A stretch of DNA of 64,000 nucleotides from Hyphomonadaceae bacterium UBA5336 (GCA_002408125.1 DHQO01000034.1:44099-108098), one strand, 5' to 3'; numbered from the stretch's first letter, positions 27,694 to 38,450 are shown. The notes: a model not told the origin generated them from the sequence alone. Translations and numbers: made by a program.

Positions 27694-27848
27694 ACGAAAT
27701 GTCTCCATTTATACATTATAAAACAAGGAGTTATATGTATGTTGCAGATTGACAACACATGCGGCCTTCTTCCCATGTGATTCGACAGACGAAGATTTCC
27801 CGGCCACAACCCTCTCGAATCGTTGAGAACCGTCCCCTGGAGTCTGCC

Positions 27849-29468
<1,620 letters not shown>

Positions 29469-29572
29469 GGGCGGTTCCCGGCCGGAATAAAAAAATTCAA
29501 ATCCGTCTGACCTCTTTCCCGGGGATCTCGCGCCTTCGTCGATAAGCCCAACCGACAAAGGAGCTGAGGCCC

Positions 29573-30127
29573 ATGGATAACGCACTTGAACAGATCCCCG
29601 CCGAAGCCTGGCCGTGGATTGACCTGCTTTTCAACATCACCTGCGCGGCCGCCGGCATCTGGCTGGCCATCACTGTCTTCGTGATCTGGCGGCGCGCAGC
29701 GTCCAATGTAACGCCGGTCAACGCCGTGCCGAAGAACAAGCGCGCACAGCCAGATTTCCTCGAAGTTGACCAGAAGGCCCGGCGCGAGGCGATTGCCCGC
29801 GGCGAGGCCTTCGACAAGGAACTGGAGACGCGCGACCGGGCCGAAGCCCGCGAGCAGAAGCGCGCCGCCAAGAGCAAGCGCAGCGCGCTGCAGCGCATTG
29901 CCGGCCTGATCACCCTCTTGATGGCGGTGTTCTCGCTGGTCTCGGCGGCCGTGTCCGTCATCTGGCAGGTTGGCTTTGTCGGCCGCATGCTGGAAGAATA
30001 TTCCGCCAGCGAGCGCTTCATGGCGCTGGTGACCGAACACCCGATCGGCTTCACCGTCGCCGCTCTGGTGATCCTCTTTCACATCTATCGCTTTTTCACT
30101 GACCGCAAGTGGCAACAGGAGGCTTGA
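29573..30127 (+). CDS. Cassette gene 1: membrane protein with charged cytoplasmic loop
   Basis: 184 aa. Three predicted helices: about 18-40 (LLFNITCAAAGIWLAITVFVIW), 107-130 and 157-176. Between the first two lies a very charged, helical loop (about 45-105, rich in Glu, Arg, Lys and Ala) likely to form a coiled coil on the cytoplasmic side. No catalytic motif; no family recognised. It opens a five-gene same-strand run: its stop is two bases before the SPFH gene's start. The strong ribosome site AAGGAG precedes ATG 29573. Inferred role: membrane anchor for the SPFH partner. Confidence 0.75.
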   Translation: MDNALEQIPAEAWPWIDLLFNITCAAAGIWLAITVFVIWRRAASNVTPVNAVPKNKRAQPDFLEVDQKARREAIARGEAFDKELETRDRAEAREQKRAAKSKRSALQRIAGLITLLMAVFSLVSAAVSVIWQVGFVGRMLEEYSASERFMALVTEHPIGFTVAALVILFHIYRFFTDRKWQQEA

Positions 30128-30129
30128 TC

Positions 30130-31755
30130 ATGGCCAGCCAACCCCTCGTCCTGAGTGACCCCCGCATGGTGGCCGAATTTGTCCGCCAGTCCGAATTCAA
30201 AGGCATCACCGAACAGCGCTTTGCCGTTCCCCCCGACTATGCCGCCCTTCTCTTCGTCAATGGCGAACTGAAGGACACCTTCAAGGGCGGACACTTCTCC
30301 GTCGGCGGCCTGATGAACGCCCTGAAAGGCGTCATTGGCGGCTCGCAGCATGTCGGCATGCTGCTGGCGGACCTGAAGCCCTTCTCGATCGAAGCCGAGT
30401 TCGAAGGCGTGACGCGCGACCATGTCGAAACCGCGGGCAAGCTCACCATTGAGATGCAGGTCGATCCGGACCATCCGTCCAACATCCTCGGCATGATGCA
30501 TGGCGTCACCCGCGGCAACAGCGACGATCTCGGCCCGGGCCGCAAGGCACTCTCGCGGCTGGATATCTACAACCGCATCGCCGAGCACATGCTGGTCCGC
30601 GTCTTCCAGGAGACCCTGTCGAAGGTCGACGCTGCAGATCTTCGCGGCAATGCCGGCGTGCAGGACAAGGTCCAGGCCGACATGATGACCGAGGTCGAGC
30701 GCATCTTCGGCAATCTCGGCCTGCTGGTGAACGCCGTCTCGGTAAACTTCGCCAAGAACGAGGTCGAGCGCGAAGCCATGCGCCGCGCCAAGGAAGACCG
30801 CGAGGAAGAAGCGGCCGACTTCGAACTGGCCCGCCTCAAGCGCCAGGTCGAGCGCAATGACGACGCTTATGAGTTCCAGCTCAAATCTGACGTCGACAAG
30901 GCCAAGCTGCAGAGCGCGGCCGAGGATGAACTCGAACGCCTCGCCCTGGACAGCCAGGTGGGCCTCATCGACGCCCGCAACGAGCATGAACGCCGCCAGT
31001 CCATCGAGGCCCTCGGCCACGAGATCAAGATGCTGCGCAGCGAGCGTGTCGCCCGCTTCGAGAACGAGATCGCCGAAGCCGACCAGATCGAGAACCTGAC
31101 GCGCAAGATGAAGAAGCGCCGCGAGCTGGAGCTGGAGATCGACGAGATCGAGGCCAAGCACACCAATGCGATGAAGAAGGCCGGCGCCTTCACCCAGGCC
31201 GATATCGACGCCCACCTTCAGCGCCAGCAGCATGAGCACCTGAAACGCATGCAGGAGCTCGATCACCAGAACCGCGAGTTCGACGTGAAGCTGCGGATCA
31301 TGGAAGCCAAGGCCCAGTCCGACATCGTCAATGCCGGCAAGAAGACCGACGCTGATGGCAAGATCGACCAGATCAAGGCTCTGCGCGGGCTCTCGGCGGC
31401 CGAGATCAAGGCGATCACCGCGGGCCTTTCGCCCGACGTCGCCAAGGTGCTGGTGGAAGAAGCCCGTGCCCAGGCCGACGGCCAGTCCAACGCCAAGGTC
31501 ATGGAAGTGATGCAGCAGATGGTCGATGCGGCCACCGCCTCGCAGATCCGATCCGAGCAGCAGGCCCGCGACATGTTCTCCATGGGCATGGCCGGTGCGG
31601 CGAATGTCGCCCAGGGCACAGGCCACAAGGCCCAGCCCGGCGCAGCTCCGAGCGCGGATGCTGGCACTGCCGAGATCGAGTGCCCGAAATGCGGGCGCAA
31701 GAGCCCTGCCACCTCGCGCTTCTGCATGGGCTGCGGCAACCAGCTGCGCGTCTGA
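30130..31755 (+). CDS. Cassette gene 2: SPFH/band-7 coiled-coil protein with C-terminal zinc ribbon
   Basis: 541 aa. About residues 15-225 read as an SPFH domain: RFAVPPDYAALLFVNG, then a long DPDHPSNILGM and RVFQETLSKVDAADL, closing with GLLVNAVSVNF. Then about 200 residues of charged coiled coil (RRAKEDREEEAADFELARLK). The C-terminus is a Cys4 zinc ribbon (CPKCGRKS and CMGCGNQ). No signal or N-terminal membrane helix, so it may be peripheral. SPFH proteins usually build oligomeric membrane scaffolds. AGGAGG precedes ATG 30130. The Zn ribbon matches the style of the ribbon at the start of the kinase in this cassette. Confidence 0.82.
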   Translation: MASQPLVLSDPRMVAEFVRQSEFKGITEQRFAVPPDYAALLFVNGELKDTFKGGHFSVGGLMNALKGVIGGSQHVGMLLADLKPFSIEAEFEGVTRDHVETAGKLTIEMQVDPDHPSNILGMMHGVTRGNSDDLGPGRKALSRLDIYNRIAEHMLVRVFQETLSKVDAADLRGNAGVQDKVQADMMTEVERIFGNLGLLVNAVSVNFAKNEVEREAMRRAKEDREEEAADFELARLKRQVERNDDAYEFQLKSDVDKAKLQSAAEDELERLALDSQVGLIDARNEHERRQSIEALGHEIKMLRSERVARFENEIAEADQIENLTRKMKKRRELELEIDEIEAKHTNAMKKAGAFTQADIDAHLQRQQHEHLKRMQELDHQNREFDVKLRIMEAKAQSDIVNAGKKTDADGKIDQIKALRGLSAAEIKAITAGLSPDVAKVLVEEARAQADGQSNAKVMEVMQQMVDAATASQIRSEQQARDMFSMGMAGAANVAQGTGHKAQPGAAPSADAGTAEIECPKCGRKSPATSRFCMGCGNQLRV

Positions 31756-31784
31756 GTCGAAGAGACAGGAACCAGGAGGCCGTC

Positions 31785-32927
31785 ATGAGCAGTCCGATTT
31801 CGCCCTTTACCGAGCGTGCCTGTTGCCACCGCACCACGCTCACGCATGAGGCCGCTTATTGCGGCGAGTGCGGCAAGCCGGCGGTGCGTTGCATGGCGCA
31901 TTCGGAATGCGGCGGCCTCCTGGACTCAGGTGATCTGTGCCAGGTCTGCGTCTGGCCGGAAGTGGTGCTTGATGCCAGCGCCATGCGCGAGGCCCAGCGC
32001 GGCGGTGTGATGACGCTTCCCCTGAAGCTGAAAAACGCCTCCACGGTCGGCCTGCCACTCTTCGTCACCGGGGTCTTCTCCCGCGAGAAGCGCGGCGACT
32101 GGCAGGCCGAACCGCAAAGCTGGGAACGGCTCGATTCCGGCCGCGAGGCCACCGTCATCGTGCGGGCCGAGGACCTGGAACGGGTCGGTCAGCACAGGGT
32201 GGAAGTTCTCTTCACCGTCGCCACACGCTGGCGCTGGCGCGAGGAGCGCTATGCCTTCGTGACCTCGGTGGACTTCACCGTCGGCGAGCCCGACAAGGAC
32301 AATGGTCACAATATCAATGTCTCCGGCGACAGTGTCGGCCCGACAACGGTCTATATCTCACAGTCCAGTGGCGGTGGCGGCTCGCTGCTGCGCGGGCTCG
32401 ATGACCACCAGGATATCGAGCTGGACCTCGTCCGCGCCGATATTGTCGAGCGCGAGATGGGCCTGCGCGGGGACTCCAAGGGGGTCTACACGCCCAAGGC
32501 CGTGCGCCTGATCTTCAAGGGCTTTGGCGAGGGTGAGGCCCCGAAGATGAGCCTGCTCGATGGCGACTCCGGCCTCTTGAGCTTCGGACGCCTGCGCGCC
32601 CGCCCGGCCGGGGGCACCGGCGATATCCGCCTGCTGGTACATGACCACAATGGCGAGGTCGACGAAGACCGCTCGCTGCAGATCTCCCGCCAGCATTTCC
32701 ATCTCTATATCGAATCCGGCCGCCTCATGCTGCGCGTGAAATCCGAGGCCGGACTGACCCTGAACGGCACCCGCCAGTCGCGCGGCGCCGTTTGCGAAGT
32801 GACCGATGGCGCGGTGATCCAGCCGCTGTCGAAAGACCCCGGCGCCATGGCGCTGACCTTCAGCTTCGATGTCCATAACGGCGTAACCGACGAGATCACC
32901 ATCTCGGCGCGGCCCGCCAAATCCTGA
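31785..32927 (+). CDS. Cassette gene 3: zinc-finger protein with C-terminal FHA-like domain
   Basis: 380 aa. The N-terminus has a cluster of Cys/His pairs (CCH near 13, CGEC, CMAH, CQVC) that should bind zinc. The middle (about 60-165) is beta-rich and unassigned, then a Gly/Ser linker. The C-terminal about 110 residues fit an FHA domain: GR after SF, then LQISRQHFHLYIESGRLML and SEAGLTLNG, the conserved Gly-Arg, Ser-Arg-x-His and Asn-Gly positions. FHA domains bind phosphothreonine, so it is the natural reader for the kinase that follows eleven bases downstream. CAGGAGG precedes ATG 31785. Confidence 0.78.
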   Translation: MSSPISPFTERACCHRTTLTHEAAYCGECGKPAVRCMAHSECGGLLDSGDLCQVCVWPEVVLDASAMREAQRGGVMTLPLKLKNASTVGLPLFVTGVFSREKRGDWQAEPQSWERLDSGREATVIVRAEDLERVGQHRVEVLFTVATRWRWREERYAFVTSVDFTVGEPDKDNGHNINVSGDSVGPTTVYISQSSGGGGSLLRGLDDHQDIELDLVRADIVEREMGLRGDSKGVYTPKAVRLIFKGFGEGEAPKMSLLDGDSGLLSFGRLRARPAGGTGDIRLLVHDHNGEVDEDRSLQISRQHFHLYIESGRLMLRVKSEAGLTLNGTRQSRGAVCEVTDGAVIQPLSKDPGAMALTFSFDVHNGVTDEITISARPAKS

Positions 32928-32937
32928 GGATAGTCCC

Positions 32938-34446
32938 ATGCAGACCTGCAGTTCCTGCAAAGCCATGATCCCCGACGAGGCCGCCTTCTGCCCCGAATGC
33001 GGCGCGCCCCAGGCCAGCGCGGCCCAGCCCGAACGGCTCCGGCAGCTGGAAACCATCGGCGCCATGGGCACGATCGGACCCAACGATACCCGCTACAAAC
33101 CGGGCAGCGGCGCCGAAGGCATGCTCAAGGAAGGCACCGTCTTCGCTGACCGCTACGAGATCGAGGGTCTGATCGGGCGCGGCGGCATGGGCGCGGTCTA
33201 CCGGGCCAATGACCAGGTCACAGGCAAGCCGCGCGCGCTGAAACTGATCGCCCCGGAACTTATGGGCAGTGAATCGGCCGTCCAGCGCCTGATCGAGGAG
33301 GGCACCACCGCACAGGATATCCGACACGATAATGTGGTGTCCGTCTATGATGTCGGGCGCGCCGACGGCCAGATCTACATCTCCATGGAAATGGTCGAGG
33401 GCGTGTCCCTGCGCGAATGGATCAAGCGCCAGCCGACCCCGGACGCCGTGCCCATGCGGGTCGCCGCGCGCATTGTCGTGGAACTGCTCGAAGGCCTGAA
33501 GGCCGCCCATGCCAAGGGCGTGATCCACCGCGACCTGAAGCCGGAGAACATCATCCTCACCGCCGAGCCATCCGACAGGGAAGCCCCGCTGCGGATCCTG
33601 GATTTCGGTATCGCCCGCAAGGTCGGCACCGAGAGCCTCTCGTCCAGTGCCAGCGCGCTCGGCACCATCGAGTACATGGCGCCGGAACAGAAGACCAATC
33701 CGGAGCGCGCAGGCCCGCCGGCCGACCTCTACTCTGTCTCCAAGATCTTCTACGAGCTGCTGGTCACCATCCTGCCGTCCGATCACTGGCAGCCGCCGTC
33801 CGGTGGGCGCACCGATGTCTCCCCCGGCATCGACGAGTTGGTGCGCCGGGGCCTGTCGACCCAGCCGAACCTGCGCCCGCAAAGCGCGGCGGACTATATC
33901 GCCATGCTGAAGACGGCGGTGAACACCGGCCAGCTGCCCTACCGGCCCGGCCCGCCCTCGCCCGAACCGTCGCCGACACCCATTCCGACGCCTGGCCCGT
34001 CAGGCTTCCCGAAATGGCTGCTTGGCGTCGGCGGCGCGGTGGTCGGCGGGATCGTCCTGATCTCGATCATCGCCATGGCCATGAATGGCGGCGGCGGGAC
34101 CACACCGACCTTCTATATGAGCTCGCTCAGCGGGGCCTGGACGGACGGCACGGGCGTCTTCGATATCGACGTGAACAATAATGGCGCCTTTGCCGGCGGC
34201 GGAGTCCTGTCCAGCGGTGCTTATGTCGAGATCTCCGGCTACCTGCCGAGCGACGGCAGCAACGGGCGCTACACCATGTCCTATCCGAACTACAACACTG
34301 CTCTCAGCGGCTCGGTCAACTGGGATGGCAACTGCCATGTCTATGCCAGCCTGAACGGTGCGGACGGGGTCAATTTCCCGACCCAGCAGACCTTCCACAT
34401 CGACCACCCGCCCAATTCCACCACTTGCCCGGCCCGGCTGCGGTAA
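32938..34446 (+). CDS. Cassette gene 4: transmembrane Ser/Thr protein kinase with N-terminal zinc ribbon
   Basis: 502 aa. Zinc ribbon at 4-21 (CSSC, CPEC). Kinase domain about 72-325, all essential residues present: GRGGMG (80-85), Lys102, HRD (197-199), DFG (222-224) and APE (248-250). A Pro-rich linker leads to one membrane helix (about 361-382, GVGGAVVGGIVLISIIAMAM). About 115 residues then face the periplasm; they are Gly/Tyr/Ser-rich and beta-like with no recognised family. This is a Hanks-type receptor kinase layout. It follows the FHA gene by 10 bp. AGGA precedes ATG 32938. The extracytoplasmic part is the presumed sensor. Confidence 0.9.
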   Translation: MQTCSSCKAMIPDEAAFCPECGAPQASAAQPERLRQLETIGAMGTIGPNDTRYKPGSGAEGMLKEGTVFADRYEIEGLIGRGGMGAVYRANDQVTGKPRALKLIAPELMGSESAVQRLIEEGTTAQDIRHDNVVSVYDVGRADGQIYISMEMVEGVSLREWIKRQPTPDAVPMRVAARIVVELLEGLKAAHAKGVIHRDLKPENIILTAEPSDREAPLRILDFGIARKVGTESLSSSASALGTIEYMAPEQKTNPERAGPPADLYSVSKIFYELLVTILPSDHWQPPSGGRTDVSPGIDELVRRGLSTQPNLRPQSAADYIAMLKTAVNTGQLPYRPGPPSPEPSPTPIPTPGPSGFPKWLLGVGGAVVGGIVLISIIAMAMNGGGGTTPTFYMSSLSGAWTDGTGVFDIDVNNNGAFAGGGVLSSGAYVEISGYLPSDGSNGRYTMSYPNYNTALSGSVNWDGNCHVYASLNGADGVNFPTQQTFHIDHPPNSTTCPARLR

Positions 34447-34478
34447 CGGCTCATCTCATTTCCTGAAGGGAGGCTTTC

Positions 34479-35663
34479 ATGCCCCAGTCCTACGAGAATT
34501 ACGCGATCCACGGCCATCTGGTCAGCCCACGAAAGGTGGATGCACCGGAAGTCAGTGCAAAGGCCGGCGGCCTGCCTGAAGCGGTCGACCTGCGTGCGTA
34601 TTGCACACCGGTGGAATCCCAGGGCGCGCTCGGCTCGTGCGTGGCCAATGCCTTTGTCAGCGCGCTGGAATACTCATTCATACGATCCGGTCATCCCGCA
34701 ACCGATCTTTCCCGCCTCTTCGTCTACTATAATGCCCGCCAGCTTTCCGGGTATGAAGGCGAGGATTCCGGCGTGGTCGATAATCATGCGGTGGCCGCGA
34801 TTGTCGCGCACGGTGTGTGTCCGGAGACAGCCTGGCCCTATGACATTTCCCGCTTTACCGAAAAACCGCCGCTGCATTGTTATGAGATCGCGACCATGTT
34901 CGAGGTGATGCAATTCGCCCGCGTGCCCGATGAAAATACCATGCGGGCGACGCTGGCCGCCGGAATTCCCGTCTCGTGCGGGCTCGATATCCCAGCCCGC
35001 TGGCTACAGGTCGACGCGGCGAGGAGCGGCAAGATTGAGAAGAGCGCGTTGGCCTTCATGCAAGGGGAAATTGCCGGACACACGATGCTGTGCGTCGGTT
35101 ATGACGATCGCAGGGGTGCCTATCTGTTCCGCAATTCGTGGGGGACTGAATGGGGCAGGGACGGCCATGTCTGGATGGATTATGAGGTTGTCGCGCAATG
35201 TAGTGAAATGCGCTACCGCTGGGCCATCGGCCAGATCTCGATCCAGCCCCAACTGGCTGTGAGTTTCCACAGCACGCTCACCCAGATGGCTGCAGAGGTG
35301 CGCAAGGGCGCCCGCGAGGACATGGCCGCCGCGCTGGCGGCCCGCAAGCGCAAGATCGGCGGCGAGCTGGCCTCGAAGCTGGAAGCGGAAACGGCCGGGT
35401 TCCGCAGCCGCCTGCGCGGGTCGACGCCCGGTGCACCTTCCACCCGCTCGAGCCTGATCGGCCGCACGGCCGATGGCCCAGGCGCTGGCGGTGGTTATGA
35501 GCCGCGCAAGGGTCCCGGTGCAGGCGGCGGCTACGGACCCGATGACGGCCCGGGGGCAGGTGGCGGATATGACCGTGGCCCCTCGCGCGCCGACGGTCCC
35601 GGCGCTGGTGGCGGTTACGGCCCGAATGATGGCCCTGGTGCAGGCGGCGGCTACGACGACTGA
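34479..35663 (+). CDS. Cassette gene 5: papain-like cysteine protease with GPGAGGGY-repeat tail
   Basis: 394 aa, C1-type fold. All catalytic positions are present: Gln48 of the oxyanion hole and Cys54 (ESQGALGSCVANAF), His201 (EIAGHTMLCVGYDD) and Asn219 (NSWGTEWGRDGHVW). There is no signal peptide and no inhibitory propeptide, so it is probably cytoplasmic and regulated otherwise. After the domain comes a helical linker (about 265-325). The last about 70 residues hold five GPGAGGGY units with Asp/Arg spacers, a low-complexity tail that could cause self-association. It ends the cassette, 32 bp after the kinase with GGGAGG before ATG. Inferred role: effector of the kinase-FHA pathway. Confidence 0.88.
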   Translation: MPQSYENYAIHGHLVSPRKVDAPEVSAKAGGLPEAVDLRAYCTPVESQGALGSCVANAFVSALEYSFIRSGHPATDLSRLFVYYNARQLSGYEGEDSGVVDNHAVAAIVAHGVCPETAWPYDISRFTEKPPLHCYEIATMFEVMQFARVPDENTMRATLAAGIPVSCGLDIPARWLQVDAARSGKIEKSALAFMQGEIAGHTMLCVGYDDRRGAYLFRNSWGTEWGRDGHVWMDYEVVAQCSEMRYRWAIGQISIQPQLAVSFHSTLTQMAAEVRKGAREDMAAALAARKRKIGGELASKLEAETAGFRSRLRGSTPGAPSTRSSLIGRTADGPGAGGGYEPRKGPGAGGGYGPDDGPGAGGGYDRGPSRADGPGAGGGYGPNDGPGAGGGYDD

Positions 35664-35766
35664 TCGCGGGCCGGGATGCCCCTGACGCATGGCCAAATGA
35701 AAAAACCGGTTTAGAGGAGGGATCAGAAACGACGAAACCCACCGCAGTGCGGAAAGGCAAGCCGAC

Positions 35767-37062
35767 ATGATCCCCCGCTATACCCGTCCCGAAATGGCCG
35801 CGATCTGGAGCGACCAGTCGAAATATTCGATCTGGCTGGAGATCGAGACCCTGGCCTGCGAAGCCATGGAAGAGCTTGGCCAGGTGCCCGCGGGCACCAG
35901 CGCGGCGGTGCGCGCACGCGGCGGCTTCGATGTGGAGCGCATCGACGAGATCGAGCGCGAGGTGAAGCATGATGTAATCGCCTTCCTCACCAGCGTGGCC
36001 GAATTTGTCGGCAGCGAGGCGCGCTTCCTGCACAAGGGGCTGACCAGCTCCGATGTGCTCGACACCTGCCTGGCGGTGCAGCTCGCGCGCGCCTCGGACC
36101 TCCTGCTCACCGGGATCGACCGGGTTCTGAACGCCCTTCAGGTCCGCGCGCTGGAGCACAAGCTCACCCCCACCATCGGGCGCAGCCACGGCATCCATGC
36201 CGAGCCGACCACATTCGGGGTAAAGCTCGCCACCTATTATGCCGAATTTTCCCGCAACAAGGCGCGCCTGGAGGCCGCGCGCGCCGATATCGCCACCTGT
36301 GCGCTTTCCGGCGCAGTCGGCACCTATGCCAATATCGATCCGCGCGTGGAGGCCCATGTCGCGGCAAAGCTCGGCCTCACGCCCGAGCCGGTCTCCACCC
36401 AGGTCATCCCGCGCGACCGCCATGCCATGTTCTTTGCCACGCTCGGCGTGATCGCCTCGTCGATTGAGCGGCTCGCTACCGAAATCCGCCATCTTCAGCG
36501 CACGGAAGTTCTGGAAGCGGAGGAATTTTTCTCCGCCGGACAGAAGGGCTCATCGGCCATGCCGCACAAGCGCAATCCGGTGCTGACGGAAAACCTCACC
36601 GGCCTTGCCCGGCTGGTGCGCTCAGCCGCCGTGCCGGCCATGGAGAATGTCGCGCTCTGGCATGAGCGGGACATTTCGCACTCCTCGGTCGAGCGCGGCA
36701 TCGGCCCGGATGCCACCGTGCACCTCGATTTCGCCCTGCATCGCCTCGCCGGCGTGGTGGAAAACCTCGTGGTCTATCCGGAGAACATGCAGGGCAATAT
36801 GGACAAGCTCGGCGGGCTGCATAATTCCCAGCGCGTCCTCCTCGCCCTGGTCGAAGCCGGCACCAGCCGCGAGGACTCCTATCGCCTGGTCCAGCGCAAC
36901 GCGATGAAGACCTGGGCCGGCGAAGGCGCCTTCCTCGACCATCTGAAATCTGATGACGATGTCACAGCGAAGCTGTCAGACGCCCAGCTCGAAGACCTGT
37001 TCGATATGGAATATCACCTCAAGCGCGTGGATGAGATTTTTGTGCGGGTGTTTGGCGCCTAA
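35767..37062 (+). CDS. purB: Adenylosuccinate lyase
   Basis: 431 aa, class-I fumarase/aspartase superfamily. It splits SAICAR and adenylosuccinate in purine synthesis. The signature loop [12 protein letters not shown], the start [20 protein letters not shown], the [12 protein letters not shown] active-site segment and the [11 protein letters not shown] loop are intact and the length is standard. The 103-bp gap from the cassette lacks a clear hairpin, so read-through into purB is possible. Its stop overlaps the convergent stop of the lyase gene (37059-37062). Confidence 0.96.
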   Translation: MIPRYTRPEMAAIWSDQSKYSIWLEIETLACEAMEELGQVPAGTSAAVRARGGFDVERIDEIEREVKHDVIAFLTSVAEFVGSEARFLHKGLTSSDVLDTCLAVQLARASDLLLTGIDRVLNALQVRALEHKLTPTIGRSHGIHAEPTTFGVKLATYYAEFSRNKARLEAARADIATCALSGAVGTYANIDPRVEAHVAAKLGLTPEPVSTQVIPRDRHAMFFATLGVIASSIERLATEIRHLQRTEVLEAEEFFSAGQKGSSAMPHKRNPVLTENLTGLARLVRSAAVPAMENVALWHERDISHSSVERGIGPDATVHLDFALHRLAGVVENLVVYPENMQGNMDKLGGLHNSQRVLLALVEAGTSREDSYRLVQRNAMKTWAGEGAFLDHLKSDDDVTAKLSDAQLEDLFDMEYHLKRVDEIFVRVFGA

Positions 37063-38303
37063 CTATACCGCGCCTCGACCTTCGGCCCAGCTTTCCCCGC
37101 CGCAACGGCCTCCACGCTCGCCTCAAGATCCGCCAGATATCCGTCAATGAAATCCGCGTGCTTCGGCGAGAGCATGAGGTGCAGGCTCGGGGGCTCCTTG
37201 GTCACCGAGGTGAACCAGCCGCGCCGGTAGATCTCACCATAGAGCGCGAAGGCGTGATGCCCGGGGTGGTGGAACGCGATGAGGCCGAGCATGGGATTGC
37301 CGACAATCTCGAAGCCCATCGCCTTCACGCCCGCCTCAACCCGCTCGCGCGTGGCGCAGACCTTGCCCTGCAGGCGCCGATAGCCCTCAACGCCAAGAAA
37401 GTTCATCACCGCCCAGGCCGCCGCGATGGCCCCGCCGGGGCGCGTGCCCGCCAGCGTCGGCGTCTTCATCGGCGCGCCGGACCAGCCGGCAAGATCGAAG
37501 GGCATGTGGGCGTAGAGCGCTTCCGAACGGAACAGCACGGTGGAGGCGCCCTTGGCGGCATAGCCATATTTGTGCAGGTCCGCGCTCATGGATTTCACGC
37601 CCACCACCTCGAAGTCGAAAGCCGGCACGGGCACGCCGTTCATCCGCGCGAAGGGCGCGAAATAGCCGCCAACGCAAGCATCGACATGCAACCAGATGCC
37701 CTTTTCCTCGGCCACCTGCCCCAGCTCGGCAATCGGGTCGATCAGCCCATGCGGGAAATTCGGCGCCGATCCGACCATCATCACGGTGGCTTCATCGCAG
37801 GCCTCGGCCATGGCTTCGGGGTCGGCGAGCCATGTGCCGTCCGTCTTCAGCGGCACGCGGCGGATTTCCAGATCCATGAGATAGGCCGCCTTGTCGAAAG
37901 CGAGATGGGCTGATTGCGGCAGCACGATATTCGCGCCCTCGCGCGGCCGGCCCTGCGCCCGCGCATAATCACGCGCGGTCTTGATCGCCATGGTGATGGA
38001 GTCCGTACCGCCCGAGGTCATCGCGCCGGTCGCCCCTTGCGGCCCATGCAGCAGGCCGAGCGCCATTTCGATGACCTCTTTCTCCATGCGCGCGAGGCTG
38101 GGAAAGGCGAGCGGGCCGAGCCCGTTCTCGGACATGAACGCGGTGTAGGCCGCCTTCTGCACCGCGGCGACCTCCTCGCCGGCATTGAAGACATAGACCG
38201 CCGTCTTGCCGTCGCGCCATTTCGCATCGCCGGCGCCACGCGCCAGCATATCGGCTTCGATCTCGTCCCAGGGCCGGCCGGTTTCAGGCAATCTGGCTGT
38301 CAT
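37059..38303 (-). CDS. PLP-dependent lyase, sphingosine-1-phosphate-lyase-like
   Basis: 414 aa group-II PLP decarboxylase fold. Motifs: TSGGTDSITMAIKTARDYA, the aldimine-stacking and phosphate sites GSAPNFPHGLIDPI and HVDACVGGYFAPF, and the PLP lysine in SMSADLHKYGYAAKGAS (Lys of HKYGY). These match sphingosine-1-phosphate lyases better than glutamate decarboxylases. It would cleave a long-chain-base phosphate to a fatty aldehyde and phosphoethanolamine. Sphingolipid-making alphaproteobacteria have this function. ATG 38303 has GGAGGAG. A structured leader with an intrinsic terminator lies at 38362-38450. Substrate is family inference. Confidence 0.82.
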   Translation of the reverse strand: MTARLPETGRPWDEIEADMLARGAGDAKWRDGKTAVYVFNAGEEVAAVQKAAYTAFMSENGLGPLAFPSLARMEKEVIEMALGLLHGPQGATGAMTSGGTDSITMAIKTARDYARAQGRPREGANIVLPQSAHLAFDKAAYLMDLEIRRVPLKTDGTWLADPEAMAEACDEATVMMVGSAPNFPHGLIDPIAELGQVAEEKGIWLHVDACVGGYFAPFARMNGVPVPAFDFEVVGVKSMSADLHKYGYAAKGASTVLFRSEALYAHMPFDLAGWSGAPMKTPTLAGTRPGGAIAAAWAVMNFLGVEGYRRLQGKVCATRERVEAGVKAMGFEIVGNPMLGLIAFHHPGHHAFALYGEIYRRGWFTSVTKEPPSLHLMLSPKHADFIDGYLADLEASVEAVAAGKAGPKVEARYS

Positions 38304-38361
38304 CTGGTCTCTCCTCCCGTTTTCGACAGGATAGGGACACCGGGGGCCAAAACGCAAAACC

Positions 38362-38391
38362 AAAAAAAACCGCCCTCCTTGCGGAGAGCGG
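38362..38391 (-). terminator. Intrinsic terminator inside the lyase leader
   Basis: On the minus strand, CCGCTCTCC-GCAA-GGAGGGCGG (38391-38370) is followed by eight T (38369-38362): stem of nine, tetraloop and U-tract. No annotated minus-strand gene ends here, so it either ends a small RNA or attenuates the lyase gene 59 bp downstream. Confidence 0.75.
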
Positions 38392-38450
38392 CATGCGGTC
38401 ACCCAACGCCCGGCGGTTTTTCCCTACAGCCGTTGCGTTCGCGCAACTAT
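38362..38450 (-). ncRNA. Candidate small RNA or attenuator leader
   Basis: About 89 nt in the 330-bp gene-free gap 38304-38633. It contains a GTTGCG-CGAA-CGCAAC hairpin (38447-38432), the segment AAAAACCGCC (38421-38412), and the intrinsic terminator above. AAAAACCGCC can pair with the terminator's own 3' arm and U-tract (GGCGGTTTTT), an exclusive alternative fold like an antiterminator. A -35-like TTGACG lies at 38484-38479, with only a weak -10 after it. Not matched to a known RNA family by eye. Confidence 0.4.

Noticed and set aside
27735..27752. Five-codon leader peptide (ATG TAT GTT GCA GAT TGA) with AAGGAG
   Set aside because: The ribosome site is good but spacing is short and no attenuator structure follows; kept only as a note in the gap description.
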